Notes under the pieces: generated by a model | Told to the model about the DNA's origin: nothing | Database searches by the model: none | What the model saw: the letters and a program-made list of their open reading frames with translations, nothing else | Shown: positions 46,401 through 55,316 of the stretch, piece after piece | Layout of the letters: each line of letters begins with the position of its first letter | Position numbering within the stretch: the first letter of the stretch is position 1 | Made by a program: the position numbers and the translations under genes | Assembly: GCA_016713175.1 (NCBI GenBank) | Contig: JADJPQ010000003.1 | Span: forward strand, 372,001 to 436,000 | From: Planctomycetota bacterium | GTDB taxonomy: Bacteria; Planctomycetota; UBA1135; UBA2386 | DNA length: 64,000 nt | Direction: 5' to 3'

Positions 46401-46571
46401 GGCAAGCCGCGCCATCGCCGCGTCGCGCTCGGGCGCCGGCAAGTCGAGCAGTTCGGCAAACGCCGCGATCGCAGCGTCCTCGATGTCCTGGTCGGGGAAC
46501 CAACCCGGCGGCGGCGCAGGCGACTGGTCGGGCACGCGGGTGACGATCGGCCTGGCCAGCGTCGCCGTCAA
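43407..46571 (-). CDS. Membrane Ser/Thr protein kinase with C-terminal WD40-type propeller
   Basis: A 1054-residue Hanks-type kinase. A helical N-terminal segment (FAELLDLPAPERDAAMARL) resembles that of the TPR kinase. The kinase domain covers about 100-365: GRGGMGIV at 110-117, Lys132 in VALKLL, HRDLKPANV, DFGIAHV and MSPEQ. A membrane span follows (LLVGGVVATFVALLVGLIGMAI), then a coiled linker, then WD40-like repeats to the end, such as LAFRPDGLALAVGC, AVAWSPDGTRLASLGDD and AVAFAPDGRRLASGGRD. The TTG at 46571 is 20 bases after the previous stop. A GTG at 46535 (giving PDQSPAPPPGW) is an alternative start. Confidence 0.92.
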   Translation of the reverse strand: MTATLARPIVTRVPDQSPAPPPGWFPDQDIEDAAIAAFAELLDLPAPERDAAMARLADPRVRTAVAALLQDHDRPAPIVAAMLQRTGSAAESFGGPGTRIGPFLIRDVLGRGGMGIVYRAEQDRPRRQVALKLLTPGTADAETLRRFEREVELLGRLQHPGLCRILGAGYVDVGLGLGETAWYAMELVDGEALTTYARQRQLAVAARCALLVQIADAVQHAHARGIVHRDLKPANVLVADGPDGPIVKVLDFGIAHVMASDATPTAVLTRTGMLLGTLGYMSPEQLAGGRGGIDARSDVWALGVIAYELLVERLPLQLEGLPLAAACRLVTEREPAPLGAIDPRLRGDLSAIVAKAMAKDPGERYESAAAFAADLQRLMRGEAVRARPASAWLQVRRFARRNRLLVGGVVATFVALLVGLIGMAILAARNADLSRQERLARGVAETANEQLRASLYRSQMRLGTEAMLAPGGVARVREIVAAWLPQPGVGDLRGFEWHLLWASCHRELTVAPIDPAADALVWTRDGRLAANHVGGAVLRLAGDLTVLRRYVDATRSVFVSTTSTDGRRFFCATAGGTFTVSDASSGRQLGRFVHGAEVERLCCCGAGVLVAALGTDSRISIWNVDRGERLVQIEGPVTGAMGFAVDGSQFACGWFPGTRGVATVWRTEAWASSGRDFHAASEVPPFQVALSDDARTLATADVRGILRVFDVASGAVTRELAHDDGLRALAFRPDGLALAVGCRNYTVYVHDLTNGRRHELRGHGGIVGAVAWSPDGTRLASLGDDARLRLWDPMQPPVRQQTAIAPVHPIEHGQLLWTADGAAIDVQVEQVTTRWRPATGTLATVDLRPGSATAAPPEPFRFAAIAPRGDAVAVGGARSGPLWLWRGDGWRECRSTFVGDLRGLVWVAGDRLAAIDSTDHIRLLDGSDGAALATRAVPECTLALAAAADGRTLAIGCVDQAVRLWEPGAATMTAFAGHTGHVQAVAFAPDGRRLASGGRDRTVRLWDLGAGAEVGLLPTTEPVVALAWSPEGMRLAALQSDGGIVLWDARHPPR

Positions 46572-46590
46572 CCCGCGGGCAACGCGGTGG

Positions 46591-48294
46591 TCAGTAACCG
46601 CGATCGCCGACCAGCATCCGCGCGTCGTTGCTCATCGAGAAACCCGCCGTGTTCAGCGGCATGTCGAGCTGCAGCGACTGCGTGAACAACGGCAGGCCGC
46701 GCAGGCCCAGGAACGTCGGCACCAGCGCCTCGAAGTAGCCGATGCCGGCACCATCGGTGACCAGCAGGATCGAGGTCAACGGATCGACGCGCAGGAAGCA
46801 GCCGGGCGCGCCGTTCTGGGTCATGTCGTACGGCAGCGGCAACAGACCGCCGTTGGCGAAGTCGCGCGAAAAGCCGAAGAACGGGATCGCGACCGCATTG
46901 GGCAGCGTGTTATGCAGCCGCACGACGAACGTCGAACCGAGCTGCGGCACTTCCCCGGACGCCACGACCAGCGCCGGGCGCAGCGCGTTGGAGCCCGGAC
47001 ACGCATTGGTCGACGGCGGCTCGGCACGGAACGACGCCGGCACGAACATCGGATCGACGCTGCCGGTGTAGAGGATGTAGTCGCCGGTCGCGGCGAACAG
47101 ACCGCCCTGCACCTCCAGGAAGTACAGTCCAGCCTGCGGAATCGTCGTGATCAGCCGCGCGTGGCTGCTGGCGCCGCCGCTGGACGCACTGGTGATGAAG
47201 TTGCCGAACACGTCGAGCAACCGGATCGTGGTGTCGGTGATCGGCGTCGGGCTGCCCGGGGCATCAGCCGTGATCGCCACCAGGGTGGTCGGGCCGTTCA
47301 CCGCGAAGCCGTACCAGTCGCCTTCGTTCTGGCCGCTGCAGTTGCCGAGCGCGGCGTCGCCGACGTTGAAGAACGCCGCGGTCGTCGTCGAGTTGTTGGG
47401 CTCGGGCGCCTCGCCGACGGTGTTGGTCGCCGGCAACGCGATCAGCCGCGTGCGCAGACCATAGGCACCGGTCTTGGTGTAGTTCAGCGGCGCGGTGCCG
47501 GCGGCGGCGGCGCCGGCAGACACTTCGATGGCGTAGTTGCCGGCCGCCAGCGTGGTCGGATGCGCCAGCAGGAAGGAACGATGACTGGTCGCCAGCGTCG
47601 ACGAGGTGCCGAACGCGGCCCAGACACCGGGCGAGGTCTCCTGATAGAACGACAAGCGCGTGTTGTCGAGCTGCGGCACGCCGCCGTCGTCGTAGCAGAT
47701 CGCCTGCACGACACTCTGGCCGGTGATCGCGAACGTGAACCAATCGACGTCGGTCGGCGACGACAGGTCGCCGGTGATCGCGTCGCCGAGCGTGATCGGC
47801 GTCGGCGTACCGCCGGTCATCGGGCTGTGATTGGGTTCCGCGCTCTCGACAGTCTGGATGGTCGCGGCAGGATAGACCAGGAAGTCGAGGCCGTAGTCGC
47901 CGGCGATCGTGCCGGTGGCGCCGACGACCAGGCAGGTGTAGGTGCCCGGCTGCAGGTTGCAGCCGACGTCGCTGTGCGAACTGCGGGCGCCGTCATCCCA
48001 GGCCAGGCGGGTGGCGCCGGTGGCGTCGTAGAGCAGGACCGCGGTGTTGACGCTGGGGTTGACCGCAAAGTTGCCCGAGGTCTGCAGGTGGATCTCGGCG
48101 GCGGCGGCCAGCGTGAACGTGAACCAGTCCTGTTCGCCGGCCTGCAGGTTGGCGGTGATCTGGGTGCCGGCGGTGATGATCTGGGCCTGGGCGACGGTGT
48201 TGTTGGGCTCGACTTCGGCGACCCGCTGGGCGAGCAGCGGAGTGGCAAGGGCGAGCAGGAAGGGGAGATGGATGCGGTGGTGCGTAGTGATCAT
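46591..48294 (-). CDS. Secreted protein with PPC-type repeats and C-terminal module
   Basis: A 567-residue secreted protein. The signal peptide is MITTHHRIHLPFLLALATPLLAQ. Three bacterial pre-peptidase C-terminal (PPC)-like units follow. Each starts with an E-N-x-x motif (AEVEPNNTVAQAQ, ESAEPNHSPMTGG, EAPEPNNSTTTAA) and contains a D-W-F/Y-x-F core (QDWFTFTL, VDWFTFAI, GDWYGFAV). No protease domain is present. The C-terminal 140 residues (PQLGSTFVVRLHNTLP, GAPGCFLRVDPLTS, LRGLPLFTQSLQLD) match the shared module. The kinase gene follows after 19 bases, so this secreted protein, the kinase and the sigma factor probably form one operon. Its function is unknown. Confidence 0.83.
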   Translation of the reverse strand: MITTHHRIHLPFLLALATPLLAQRVAEVEPNNTVAQAQIITAGTQITANLQAGEQDWFTFTLAAAAEIHLQTSGNFAVNPSVNTAVLLYDATGATRLAWDDGARSSHSDVGCNLQPGTYTCLVVGATGTIAGDYGLDFLVYPAATIQTVESAEPNHSPMTGGTPTPITLGDAITGDLSSPTDVDWFTFAITGQSVVQAICYDDGGVPQLDNTRLSFYQETSPGVWAAFGTSSTLATSHRSFLLAHPTTLAAGNYAIEVSAGAAAAGTAPLNYTKTGAYGLRTRLIALPATNTVGEAPEPNNSTTTAAFFNVGDAALGNCSGQNEGDWYGFAVNGPTTLVAITADAPGSPTPITDTTIRLLDVFGNFITSASSGGASSHARLITTIPQAGLYFLEVQGGLFAATGDYILYTGSVDPMFVPASFRAEPPSTNACPGSNALRPALVVASGEVPQLGSTFVVRLHNTLPNAVAIPFFGFSRDFANGGLLPLPYDMTQNGAPGCFLRVDPLTSILLVTDGAGIGYFEALVPTFLGLRGLPLFTQSLQLDMPLNTAGFSMSNDARMLVGDRGY

Positions 48295-48349
48295 CGCGAT
48301 TCGAGGACCGTCATGACACGGTGCGTTGCAGGCGACAGGTCGCGGTGAA

Positions 48350-48862
48350 TCAGCCAACCGAATCGGCAATCTGCGCCAACATCACCGCCAGTTCCTCGAC
48401 ATCCGCCAGGAGCCGCACCGCCCCCGCCTGCCGCAACCGTTCCGCATGCCCCTCGGCGCCGATCCCGCGCGGCAAGATCGCGAACGGCACGACCCCGGCG
48501 CCGCGCGCTGCCAGCACATCCGACGGATTGTCACCGAGCATCCACCCGCCACCGACCCCGAGCCGCTGCAACGCCAGCCGCACCGGCGCCGGATCGGGCT
48601 TGCCCGGACCATCCTCGTCGGTCACCAAGGCGCGCACGTGCGCGAGGAAGCCATGCCGCGTAAGCACCGACTCCGCCAACCGGCGCGGACAACTGGTCAC
48701 CACACCCAGCGGCCAACGCTGCGCCAGCCGCGCCAGCGTTGCCGGGTCGCACAGCCGCTGCCGCCGTTCGATGTCGGCGAGCACGCCATCGAGATCGAAC
48801 AACACCGCCGCCGGAGCAACCCGTGGCAGGCCAGGTCCCGAGCCGGCGCGGCTGTCGGACAT
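48350..48862 (-). CDS. HAD-superfamily hydrolase, subfamily IA type
   Basis: A 170-residue phosphatase-like protein. Motif I is LFDLDGVLAD with Asp23 (nucleophile) and Asp25. Motif II is GVVTSCPRRLAE. Motif III includes the lysine in DGPGKPDPAPV, and motif IV is MLGDNPSD. The cap is minimal. The arrangement resembles the TIGR01548-like group of small HAD proteins often encoded near histidine biosynthesis genes, but no his gene is nearby here. The substrate is unknown. It lies 55 bases upstream of the PPC-protein operon on the same strand and is divergent from the sensor kinase gene at 48953. Confidence 0.87.
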   Translation of the reverse strand: MSDSRAGSGPGLPRVAPAAVLFDLDGVLADIERRQRLCDPATLARLAQRWPLGVVTSCPRRLAESVLTRHGFLAHVRALVTDEDGPGKPDPAPVRLALQRLGVGGGWMLGDNPSDVLAARGAGVVPFAILPRGIGAEGHAERLRQAGAVRLLADVEELAVMLAQIADSVG

Positions 48863-48952
48863 TCCGACACGCTAGTTCGCCCGCCGCGTGACGTCGAGTC
48901 TTCGAACGGCATCAAGTTCGCCATGGCGTCGCGCCGATGCTCTCTGCGTTCC

Positions 48953-50413
48953 ATGGGTGAGAAGTCCCCCAAGCAGACGCGTGCCGGGCTCGACGACCTC
49001 GGCGTGCGGAAGAGCCGCCTGCTGGCCGCCGTGGCCGTCGGTGCCGGTCTACCGGCGGCCATGGCCTGGGGCACCGGCGCAACACCCGCAATGATCGGGG
49101 CCGTTGCCGCCGCCGGCACGGTCAGCGCCGGTGCGATCCTGTTGGCGGGTTTCCGCTACCTGCACGGCACGCTCGTGCAGCCGCTGCAACTGATGGCCAC
49201 CGCGATGGACGACCTGCGCACGCGCGGGCGCGCGCCGCGGCTGGTCGAGGCCGGCGCCCCGCTGCTGCACCCGATGCTGCGCCGGTTCAACCAGGCCTGC
49301 CAGTCGATCGAACAGCGCGAGCAGCTGAGCCAGGCCAACCTGATGTCGGTCGAAGTCGCGTTCGACCGCGTGCACTCGGTGCTGCAGTCGCTGCGCGAAG
49401 GCGTGCTCGTCGTCGACGTCAACGGCCGCGTGGTGCTGGCCAATCGCAGCGCCCGCCAGGTCGTGCACGCCGACGTCGGACCGATCGAAGGCCGTCCGCT
49501 CGTGGACCTGGTCGAGGGCGACCTGCAGCAGGCGGTGCGCACCGGCATGGAACGGATCTCGGCAGCCGAAGCCGAGGAGATCCGCTCGACCGACATCGCC
49601 AACGGCAAGCGCATCTTCGACCTCAACATCGTGCAGGTGCAATCGACGCGCCCCGACCACGACTTCGGCAAGGTCGTCGTGCTGGTCGACGTCACCAAGA
49701 ACCACGAAGTCAACAAGCTGAAGGACGACCTGCTGTCGTCGATCAGCCACGAGCTGCGCACACCGCTGACGAACATGTGCAGCAGCAGCGAGATCCTGAC
49801 CACGATGGACCCGTCGCAGGAGGCCGACTGGCGCGAGTTCGTCGGCATCCTGGCGACCGAGAGCCATCGGCTGAAGGACCTGGTCGACGACGTGATGCTG
49901 TACAGCCAGATCGAGACCGGCCGCACGGAATGGCGGCGCGATCCGACCGACGTCGCGGCGCTGGTCACCCGTTCCATGGCCAAGGCACGACCGGCGTGCG
50001 AACGTGCCGGCCTCGGGTTGACGGTCAGCGCCGACGGTCGAGCGATCGCGACCATCGACGGCGAACGGATCGCCGAGGTGCTGGCGCGCGTGCTCGACAA
50101 CGCCGTCAAGTTCACGCCGCGAGGTGGCAGCGTGCAGGTGCAGGTGACCGCGCATGACGACCTGATCGAGGTCGCGATCGCCGACAGCGGCCCCGGCATC
50201 GCCCCCGAGCACCGGCAACGGGTGTTCGAACGCTTCAGCCAGATCGGCGACGTGATGACCGACAAGCCCAAGGGCGCCGGACTCGGCCTGGCCATCTGCC
50301 AGCGGATCGTCGATGCGATGGGCGGTACGATGTGGTGCGAGGACTCGCCGCTCGGTGGCGCGCAGTTCCGCTTCGTGTTGCCGGCGGCGACGCCGGCGCC
50401 CACCGCGGCGTGA
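48953..50413 (+). CDS. Membrane sensor histidine kinase with PAS domain
   Basis: A 486-residue histidine kinase. Two membrane helices lie near residues 23-40 and 43-66, with a very short outer loop. A HAMP-like linker follows (PLQLMATAMDDLRTRGRAPRL). A PAS-like domain covers about 130-250 (SLREGVLVVDVNGRVVLANRSA; KVVVLVDVTKNHE). The phosphoacceptor is His266 in SSISHELRTPLT. The ATPase domain contains VLDNAVKFTPRG, ADSGPGI and GAGLGLAIC. Its layout resembles WalK/PhoR-type kinases. No response regulator gene is adjacent, so it is an orphan here. An in-frame ATG at 48923 is an alternative start. Confidence 0.92.
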   Translation: MGEKSPKQTRAGLDDLGVRKSRLLAAVAVGAGLPAAMAWGTGATPAMIGAVAAAGTVSAGAILLAGFRYLHGTLVQPLQLMATAMDDLRTRGRAPRLVEAGAPLLHPMLRRFNQACQSIEQREQLSQANLMSVEVAFDRVHSVLQSLREGVLVVDVNGRVVLANRSARQVVHADVGPIEGRPLVDLVEGDLQQAVRTGMERISAAEAEEIRSTDIANGKRIFDLNIVQVQSTRPDHDFGKVVVLVDVTKNHEVNKLKDDLLSSISHELRTPLTNMCSSSEILTTMDPSQEADWREFVGILATESHRLKDLVDDVMLYSQIETGRTEWRRDPTDVAALVTRSMAKARPACERAGLGLTVSADGRAIATIDGERIAEVLARVLDNAVKFTPRGGSVQVQVTAHDDLIEVAIADSGPGIAPEHRQRVFERFSQIGDVMTDKPKGAGLGLAICQRIVDAMGGTMWCEDSPLGGAQFRFVLPAATPAPTAA

Positions 50414-50425
50414 CCTGACGACGGC

Positions 50426-53400
50426 TCAGTCGATCGTCAGCTTCGCCCGCACACTGGCCGACCACTCGGCGCCACGCTCGAGCATGGCTTGCGCGGCGAT
50501 TGGATCGGCGCCGGGTGCGATCTCCCGCACCAGCAGGTGGCGCAGGCCCCGGCGCGTGAACCACCATCGCTCGCGGACGACGGTGCCCGCCGTGGACGGA
50601 AACTCCCAGACCTCGTTGCTCCAGCCGTCGGCGGCGGCCGGGGCCGTGGTCAGCCGCCGACCGCCGCGCAGCGTCGCCGCACCCGCGGTGAGCCGGAACC
50701 GGACCGCCGCCTCGGTCTCCGTCGCGGCGGCGAACCAGCCGAGGACCTTGACGTGGCGCTCGTCGCCGGCCGCGCGCACGTCGATCTGCAACGGCACCAG
50801 TTCGTCGTGGGTCCGGGCGATCTCGGCGCCGGCGGGCGGCGCCAGACCGACCCGCAGCTCGCGGTGCCGGTAGACCCCATCGCCTTCGAAGCGGCCCTGA
50901 TCGGCGAACGAACGCGGCTGCAACCGCAGCGCCTGCAGCGTCCCATCGCGCCGGACGAACTGCAGCTGCATCGGCCACTCGGTCAGCACGATGTCGCCGC
51001 CGGCATCGGGCAGGTCCCAGGTGACCCGCAATTCGGCGGTGCAGACGTCACCGACCGCGGTCACGTCCTCGACGACGACATCGCGGAAGCGGTCCAGGCC
51101 GCGGACAACGTGCGACCGCTCGAGGTCCCCCGGGCGTTGCAGGAACTCGGGGCCGAGCATCGACGCCAACCGCGGCGTGCGGTCGTTCCAGGCCGCCATG
51201 AACTCACGAACCGCGGTCTCGGTGCGGCGCCAACTCGGTGGCTGCGGCGTCAGTCCGCCATCGACCCGGAAGCGCACGACGGCGGTCTCCGCCGGCAGAC
51301 CGCCAGGTCGCTCCCAGACCAGCAGCAGCCGACCATCCCGCGTCGCCTGTTGCGCGCGCGGTGCTGGCTCGCCGATCAGTTGGCTGCCGGCCGGCAGCGT
51401 CAGCGCATAGACCTGCGCCACGCGCCCGCCGGCACGCATCGGGATCCTGGCGACGTGGCCATCGCGATCGCCGACCAGCCCGGAGGTCGGCAGCGCCTTG
51501 CCGATCACCTTGTAGCGATAGCCCTGACCGGCGCGCAGCGTCGCCGGCAGCTGCGTGGCGATCGCCACCGCCTCGCCGCCCAGCGTCGGGTCGGCCACCG
51601 CGGCGGCCGGCAGCGGCTGGCCAAAGCCGTCCTGCACGTCGAAGCCATCCCGGCGCAGCACGAAACCGGGCACCGCCAGCAGCAGTTCGCGCTCGCGCGC
51701 CCCACCGTCGTAGCGGTGGGCGAACTCGATCTCGCAGCGCACTGCCCCGTTGCTGGCCACCGACCAGTCGTGCAACACGCAGCCGTGTTCGCCGTGGCGC
51801 AGTTCCTCGCGCCGTTCCTGCAGCGCTTTCCCGATCGCCGATTCGCGACCGTCGCTGTCGAACGCCAGGAAGCGATACGAACGCAGCCCGGCCCCCGGGT
51901 GCGGCATGGCGACGCCGGCCAGCGGCGCGGTCGGCACCGTGCCCGTCGCGCCCTGCAGACGAAGTGACTTCGGGTCATCGAGGAAATGCCCGCCACCCAT
52001 CGCCAGCGGTGCGCCGCCGACCGCGGCGTGGATCTCGGCGACGTTGCCGAGCAGATGGAACACGCCGAGCGGCGAACACCCACCCGGACGGCTGCGGACC
52101 GGTTCCGCCTCGGCGAACTGGAACGGATCGGCGGCAATGCGGGCGACGTCGGCCCGCCGCCCCCACGGGAATGCAAGTCCCTCGAGACCGACGCTGGCCG
52201 CCAGCCAGTGTTCGCGCGCGGTCGGCAGATGCGTGCCCGTCATCGTCGCGAACATCCGGGCCTGGTGGAACGACAGGCCGCGCACCGGCAGATCGTCGCT
52301 GGCGACATCATCGCTCCACACTTGCGGCGTCATCTCGTCGCACAGCTCCGCCGGCAACGATCGCAGCCACTGGCGCCAGGCCGACCGGGTGACCTCGGTG
52401 CGATCCACGGCAAAACCGAGATTGGTGCGCGGATCGACACAGACGACCGCATCGTCCGGCAATCTGCCGGCGCCGAGATAGCGCGGCACGATCGCGACAT
52501 CCTGGTCCGGCGCGACCCGCGCCCACAAGACGCTCTCCTCGCCATCGCCGGAGATCGCCCGCACCAGATACTCGCCCTTGGGCAACGCCTCACCCGCGAC
52601 GACCTCGCGCCACTCGGCGTCCAGATCACCGTGTTCCTCCTCGGCCAGAGCGCGCACCTGCAGCTGCTTGGTTCGCTGTTCGAGTGTCCGGCTGGCAAGG
52701 CGCAGGGTGCCACGGCCATCCAGCCGGGCCAGCAGGTCCGCGAGCGCCTTCCGATCGGCATCGTCGAACACCGCAGCGAACTGCCGCAGCGCCGTCTGGC
52801 AACGGGTCCGGGCCCCGGGCTCGTCACTCGACCAATGACGGGCGAACGCGGCCGCGAAGTCGATCCGGCGCTGGACCCGCATCGCCGACGGGTCCTTGGT
52901 CAGTGCCGCCGCGCGTTCGTAGGCATCGCGGGCCTTGGCGACATCGAGGCTCTCCACCAGCAGCAGGCCGGCGTCGACCAAAGCCTGCTCGCCGACCCGG
53001 ATGTCGCCCCGGTCGTTGACGACACCGGCGACGAACGCGATGCCGGTCGCCGCCGCCGCGGCGAAACAACCGACCTGCAGCGAACGGCGATGCCGCTGCA
53101 GGCCGCTGGTCAGCCGCGCCAGCCGGCCCGGCAACCGCGCCAGCACCGGCCGCCCCGCCAGGAAGTTGCGCAGGTCGAGCGCCAGGGCCTCGACCGCGGC
53201 ATAGCGCGCATCGGGTTCCTTGGCCAGGCACTGTTGCACGATTGCCGCCAGATCGACGGGCACGGCCTTGTTGCGCACCTGCACCGGCACGGGGTCGTCG
53301 GTCAGGATCGCGTGCATCGTCTCGGCGGCAGTCCCGCCTTCGAACGGCGGCCGCAGCGTCAGCAGTTCGTACAGCACCGCGCCGAGTCCGTAGATGTCGA

Positions 53401-54085
53401 CGCGCGCGTCGATCTTGCGGCCGCGCACCTGCTCCGGCGCCATGTAGGCCGGCGTGCCGACCTGTTCGCCCGACATCGTCAGGTTCTGCGCCTGTTCGTC
53501 GCGGGCCAGCCCGAAGTCGAGCAGCACGGGGCGGCCGGCCGGATGGATCAGGATGTTGCTCGGCTTCAGGTCGCGGTGGATCACGCGTTCGCGATGCGCG
53601 GCCGCCACTGCTTCGGCAACGTCGGCGATCAGTCGCGCACACGAACGGACATAGGCGTTGCCGCTGCCGGGGCCGGTGGCCGGCTCGATCATCGCCGGAT
53701 AGCGCTCGCTGAGCTGCGACTCGGTCACCAACGACGCGCGCAGTTGCTCGGCGCGTCGCATGCCGAGCCCATCGATGACCTTGGCCAGCGACGGCCCGTC
53801 GATCAATTCCATCGCGAACCAATAGACGCCGTCGTCCTCGCCGACCGCGTAGATCGGCACGATGCCAGGATGCGCCAGCCGGCCCGCCGATTCGGCTTCG
53901 CGGCGGAAACGCGCGACGGCGTTGGCGTCCATGCCGGCAAAACGCGGCAGCACCTTCAGCGCCACCTTGCGCGCGATCGACTTCTGCGTCGCCTGCCAGA
54001 CGACGCCCATGCCGCCGCGGCCGACTTCGTGTTGCAGCACGAAGTCGCCCAGTTCGCGGATCCGTCCGGTCGGGACCCCGGCCAT
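50426..54085 (-). CDS. Ser/Thr protein kinase fused to a formylglycine-generating-enzyme-like domain
   Basis: A 1219-residue protein. The kinase domain (about 12-320) is intact: GRGGMGVV, Lys44 in VALKVL, HRDLKPSN, DFGLARD and MAPEQ. A membrane-span candidate, VGCFAAAAATGIAFVAGVV, follows near residue 350. About residues 550-730 resemble the formylglycine-generating enzyme / sulfatase-modifying factor fold, with VDRTEVTRSAWRQWL, PVRGLSFHQARMFATMTGTHLPTAREHW and LGNVAEI. The rest (about 730-1219) is beta-rich and not recognised. FGE-like domains in such kinases usually lack enzyme activity and bind ligands. A GTG at 54115 is an alternative start. It converges with the histidine kinase gene. 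Confidence 0.9.
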   Translation of the reverse strand: MAGVPTGRIRELGDFVLQHEVGRGGMGVVWQATQKSIARKVALKVLPRFAGMDANAVARFRREAESAGRLAHPGIVPIYAVGEDDGVYWFAMELIDGPSLAKVIDGLGMRRAEQLRASLVTESQLSERYPAMIEPATGPGSGNAYVRSCARLIADVAEAVAAAHRERVIHRDLKPSNILIHPAGRPVLLDFGLARDEQAQNLTMSGEQVGTPAYMAPEQVRGRKIDARVDIYGLGAVLYELLTLRPPFEGGTAAETMHAILTDDPVPVQVRNKAVPVDLAAIVQQCLAKEPDARYAAVEALALDLRNFLAGRPVLARLPGRLARLTSGLQRHRRSLQVGCFAAAAATGIAFVAGVVNDRGDIRVGEQALVDAGLLLVESLDVAKARDAYERAAALTKDPSAMRVQRRIDFAAAFARHWSSDEPGARTRCQTALRQFAAVFDDADRKALADLLARLDGRGTLRLASRTLEQRTKQLQVRALAEEEHGDLDAEWREVVAGEALPKGEYLVRAISGDGEESVLWARVAPDQDVAIVPRYLGAGRLPDDAVVCVDPRTNLGFAVDRTEVTRSAWRQWLRSLPAELCDEMTPQVWSDDVASDDLPVRGLSFHQARMFATMTGTHLPTAREHWLAASVGLEGLAFPWGRRADVARIAADPFQFAEAEPVRSRPGGCSPLGVFHLLGNVAEIHAAVGGAPLAMGGGHFLDDPKSLRLQGATGTVPTAPLAGVAMPHPGAGLRSYRFLAFDSDGRESAIGKALQERREELRHGEHGCVLHDWSVASNGAVRCEIEFAHRYDGGARERELLLAVPGFVLRRDGFDVQDGFGQPLPAAAVADPTLGGEAVAIATQLPATLRAGQGYRYKVIGKALPTSGLVGDRDGHVARIPMRAGGRVAQVYALTLPAGSQLIGEPAPRAQQATRDGRLLLVWERPGGLPAETAVVRFRVDGGLTPQPPSWRRTETAVREFMAAWNDRTPRLASMLGPEFLQRPGDLERSHVVRGLDRFRDVVVEDVTAVGDVCTAELRVTWDLPDAGGDIVLTEWPMQLQFVRRDGTLQALRLQPRSFADQGRFEGDGVYRHRELRVGLAPPAGAEIARTHDELVPLQIDVRAAGDERHVKVLGWFAAATETEAAVRFRLTAGAATLRGGRRLTTAPAAADGWSNEVWEFPSTAGTVVRERWWFTRRGLRHLLVREIAPGADPIAAQAMLERGAEWSASVRAKLTID

Positions 54086-54298
54086 GCCCGGGTGGTTCGG
54101 CAGCGAGTTGGTCACGCATCGGGCATCGGCCACCGGGCAGTCGTGGCTGGTGTCGCGATCCGGGACACCACGCGCCGCGATGGCAACGCCGGTTGACCGA
54201 CTCCGGCAGCCGACCCGGTCGAGCGCCGTCCGCACCGCGGAGTGCATTCACCACGGGTGCCTGGATCTGCCGATAGCACCCATCCGGAAACCATAGCT

Positions 54299-54318
54299 GC
54301 CGCGCTGCGGAGCGCGGC
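54299..54318 (+). other. Perfect 8-bp hairpin in the leader of the prepilin-like gene
   Basis: GCCGCGCT and AGCGCGGC pair exactly around a GCGG loop, 31 bases before the ATG at 54350. There is no T-run, so it is not a simple terminator. It lies within a 264-base gap (54086-54349) between the divergent kinase and prepilin-like genes, in which I see nothing else. It may be an RNA element or a chance of high GC content. Confidence 0.35.
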
Positions 54319-54349
54319 GCGCCCAGGGCGTGTCGATCCGGAGAACCCG

Positions 54350-55294
54350 ATGCACTCGCAGCAACAATGCGGCACGACGATGCTCGAGATCGTCATCATG
54401 GGCATGGTGATGTCCCTGTTGCTGGTGATGATCACGCAGTCGATCGCCAGCCTGTCGAAGACGCGCGCCGAGAGCCGCACGCATGCCGAACTGCATTCGG
54501 TCGCCGATCGCTATGCCCGCCAGATCGAGACCGACGTGTCCGCCGCCGCGCGGCTGTTCACCGACACTGCCGTCGACCGCGAATACCTGCAGGCGATGTC
54601 GGTCGGCAGCGAGCTCATCGGCGCCGGCAACCAGTTGCCGGTGCTGACCAACGTCGGGCTGTTCGATCGCGACCCGACCGGCATCCGTGAGACCGGCAAC
54701 ATCGTGTTCCTCGGGTCCCGCCGCGACCGCATCGCCGTCACGGTCGACACCGCCACCGGCCCGGCGACGTACTACGCACAGACCTATCAGTTCACCATCT
54801 GCACCACGCGCAGCAATGGCGACCGCATCGACGCGTTGCGCTGGGTCAGTTCGCCACTGGTGGCCTACTGGGACCTGATGGAGATCGAGTCCGAACTCGA
54901 CCGTACGGCGGCGCTCACGCAACTGCGCGACAGTGGCCTGCGCTACGCCTGGGATCCCAAGGCCGACCGCGCCAACGGCCTGTTCGCGGTGCTGGCCGCC
55001 GGCGCCATGACGCCGCTGTCCCCTGACGACCGGGTCAGTGGCGCCTACGACGAGCGCGGCGTGCTGATCACCGCCTCGAGGCCGATGCGCGTGGTGCCCA
55101 ACCAGGGCATCACACAGCTGCCGGTGCCCGAGTTCGCGACGCCGGCAGGCGCCTTCCCGGGCGGCTTCGAGGTCAAGATCGACGGTGGCCCATCCGGCAA
55201 GCTGCTGCTGTTCCGGATGGTGCTGGAATCGACCATCGCCAACGAACGCCGCGTGTTCGCCGAAGTGCGCCGCATCGTGCTCGCCGACGGCTGA
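54350..55294 (+). CDS. Prepilin-like protein with type IV pilin N-terminal signal
   Basis: A 314-residue protein with a class III signal. The leader MHSQQQCG is followed by TTMLEIVIMGMVMSLLLVMI, giving the Gly(-1)/Glu(+5) arrangement read by a prepilin peptidase. The hydrophobic helix merges into a soluble domain beginning SLSKTRAESRTHAELHSVADRYARQIETDV, typical of PilW/PulJ-type minor pseudopilins. The later part has beta-rich segments such as ETGNIVFLGSRRDRIAVTV. No pilus assembly gene lies nearby. The ATG at 54350 has GGAG 8 bases upstream, and an in-frame extension upstream would destroy the leader. It may be a stand-alone pseudopilin. Confidence 0.82.
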   Translation: MHSQQQCGTTMLEIVIMGMVMSLLLVMITQSIASLSKTRAESRTHAELHSVADRYARQIETDVSAAARLFTDTAVDREYLQAMSVGSELIGAGNQLPVLTNVGLFDRDPTGIRETGNIVFLGSRRDRIAVTVDTATGPATYYAQTYQFTICTTRSNGDRIDALRWVSSPLVAYWDLMEIESELDRTAALTQLRDSGLRYAWDPKADRANGLFAVLAAGAMTPLSPDDRVSGAYDERGVLITASRPMRVVPNQGITQLPVPEFATPAGAFPGGFEVKIDGGPSGKLLLFRMVLESTIANERRVFAEVRRIVLADG

Positions 55295-55316
55295 GGTCCG
55301 GAACTAAACTGCCGGC

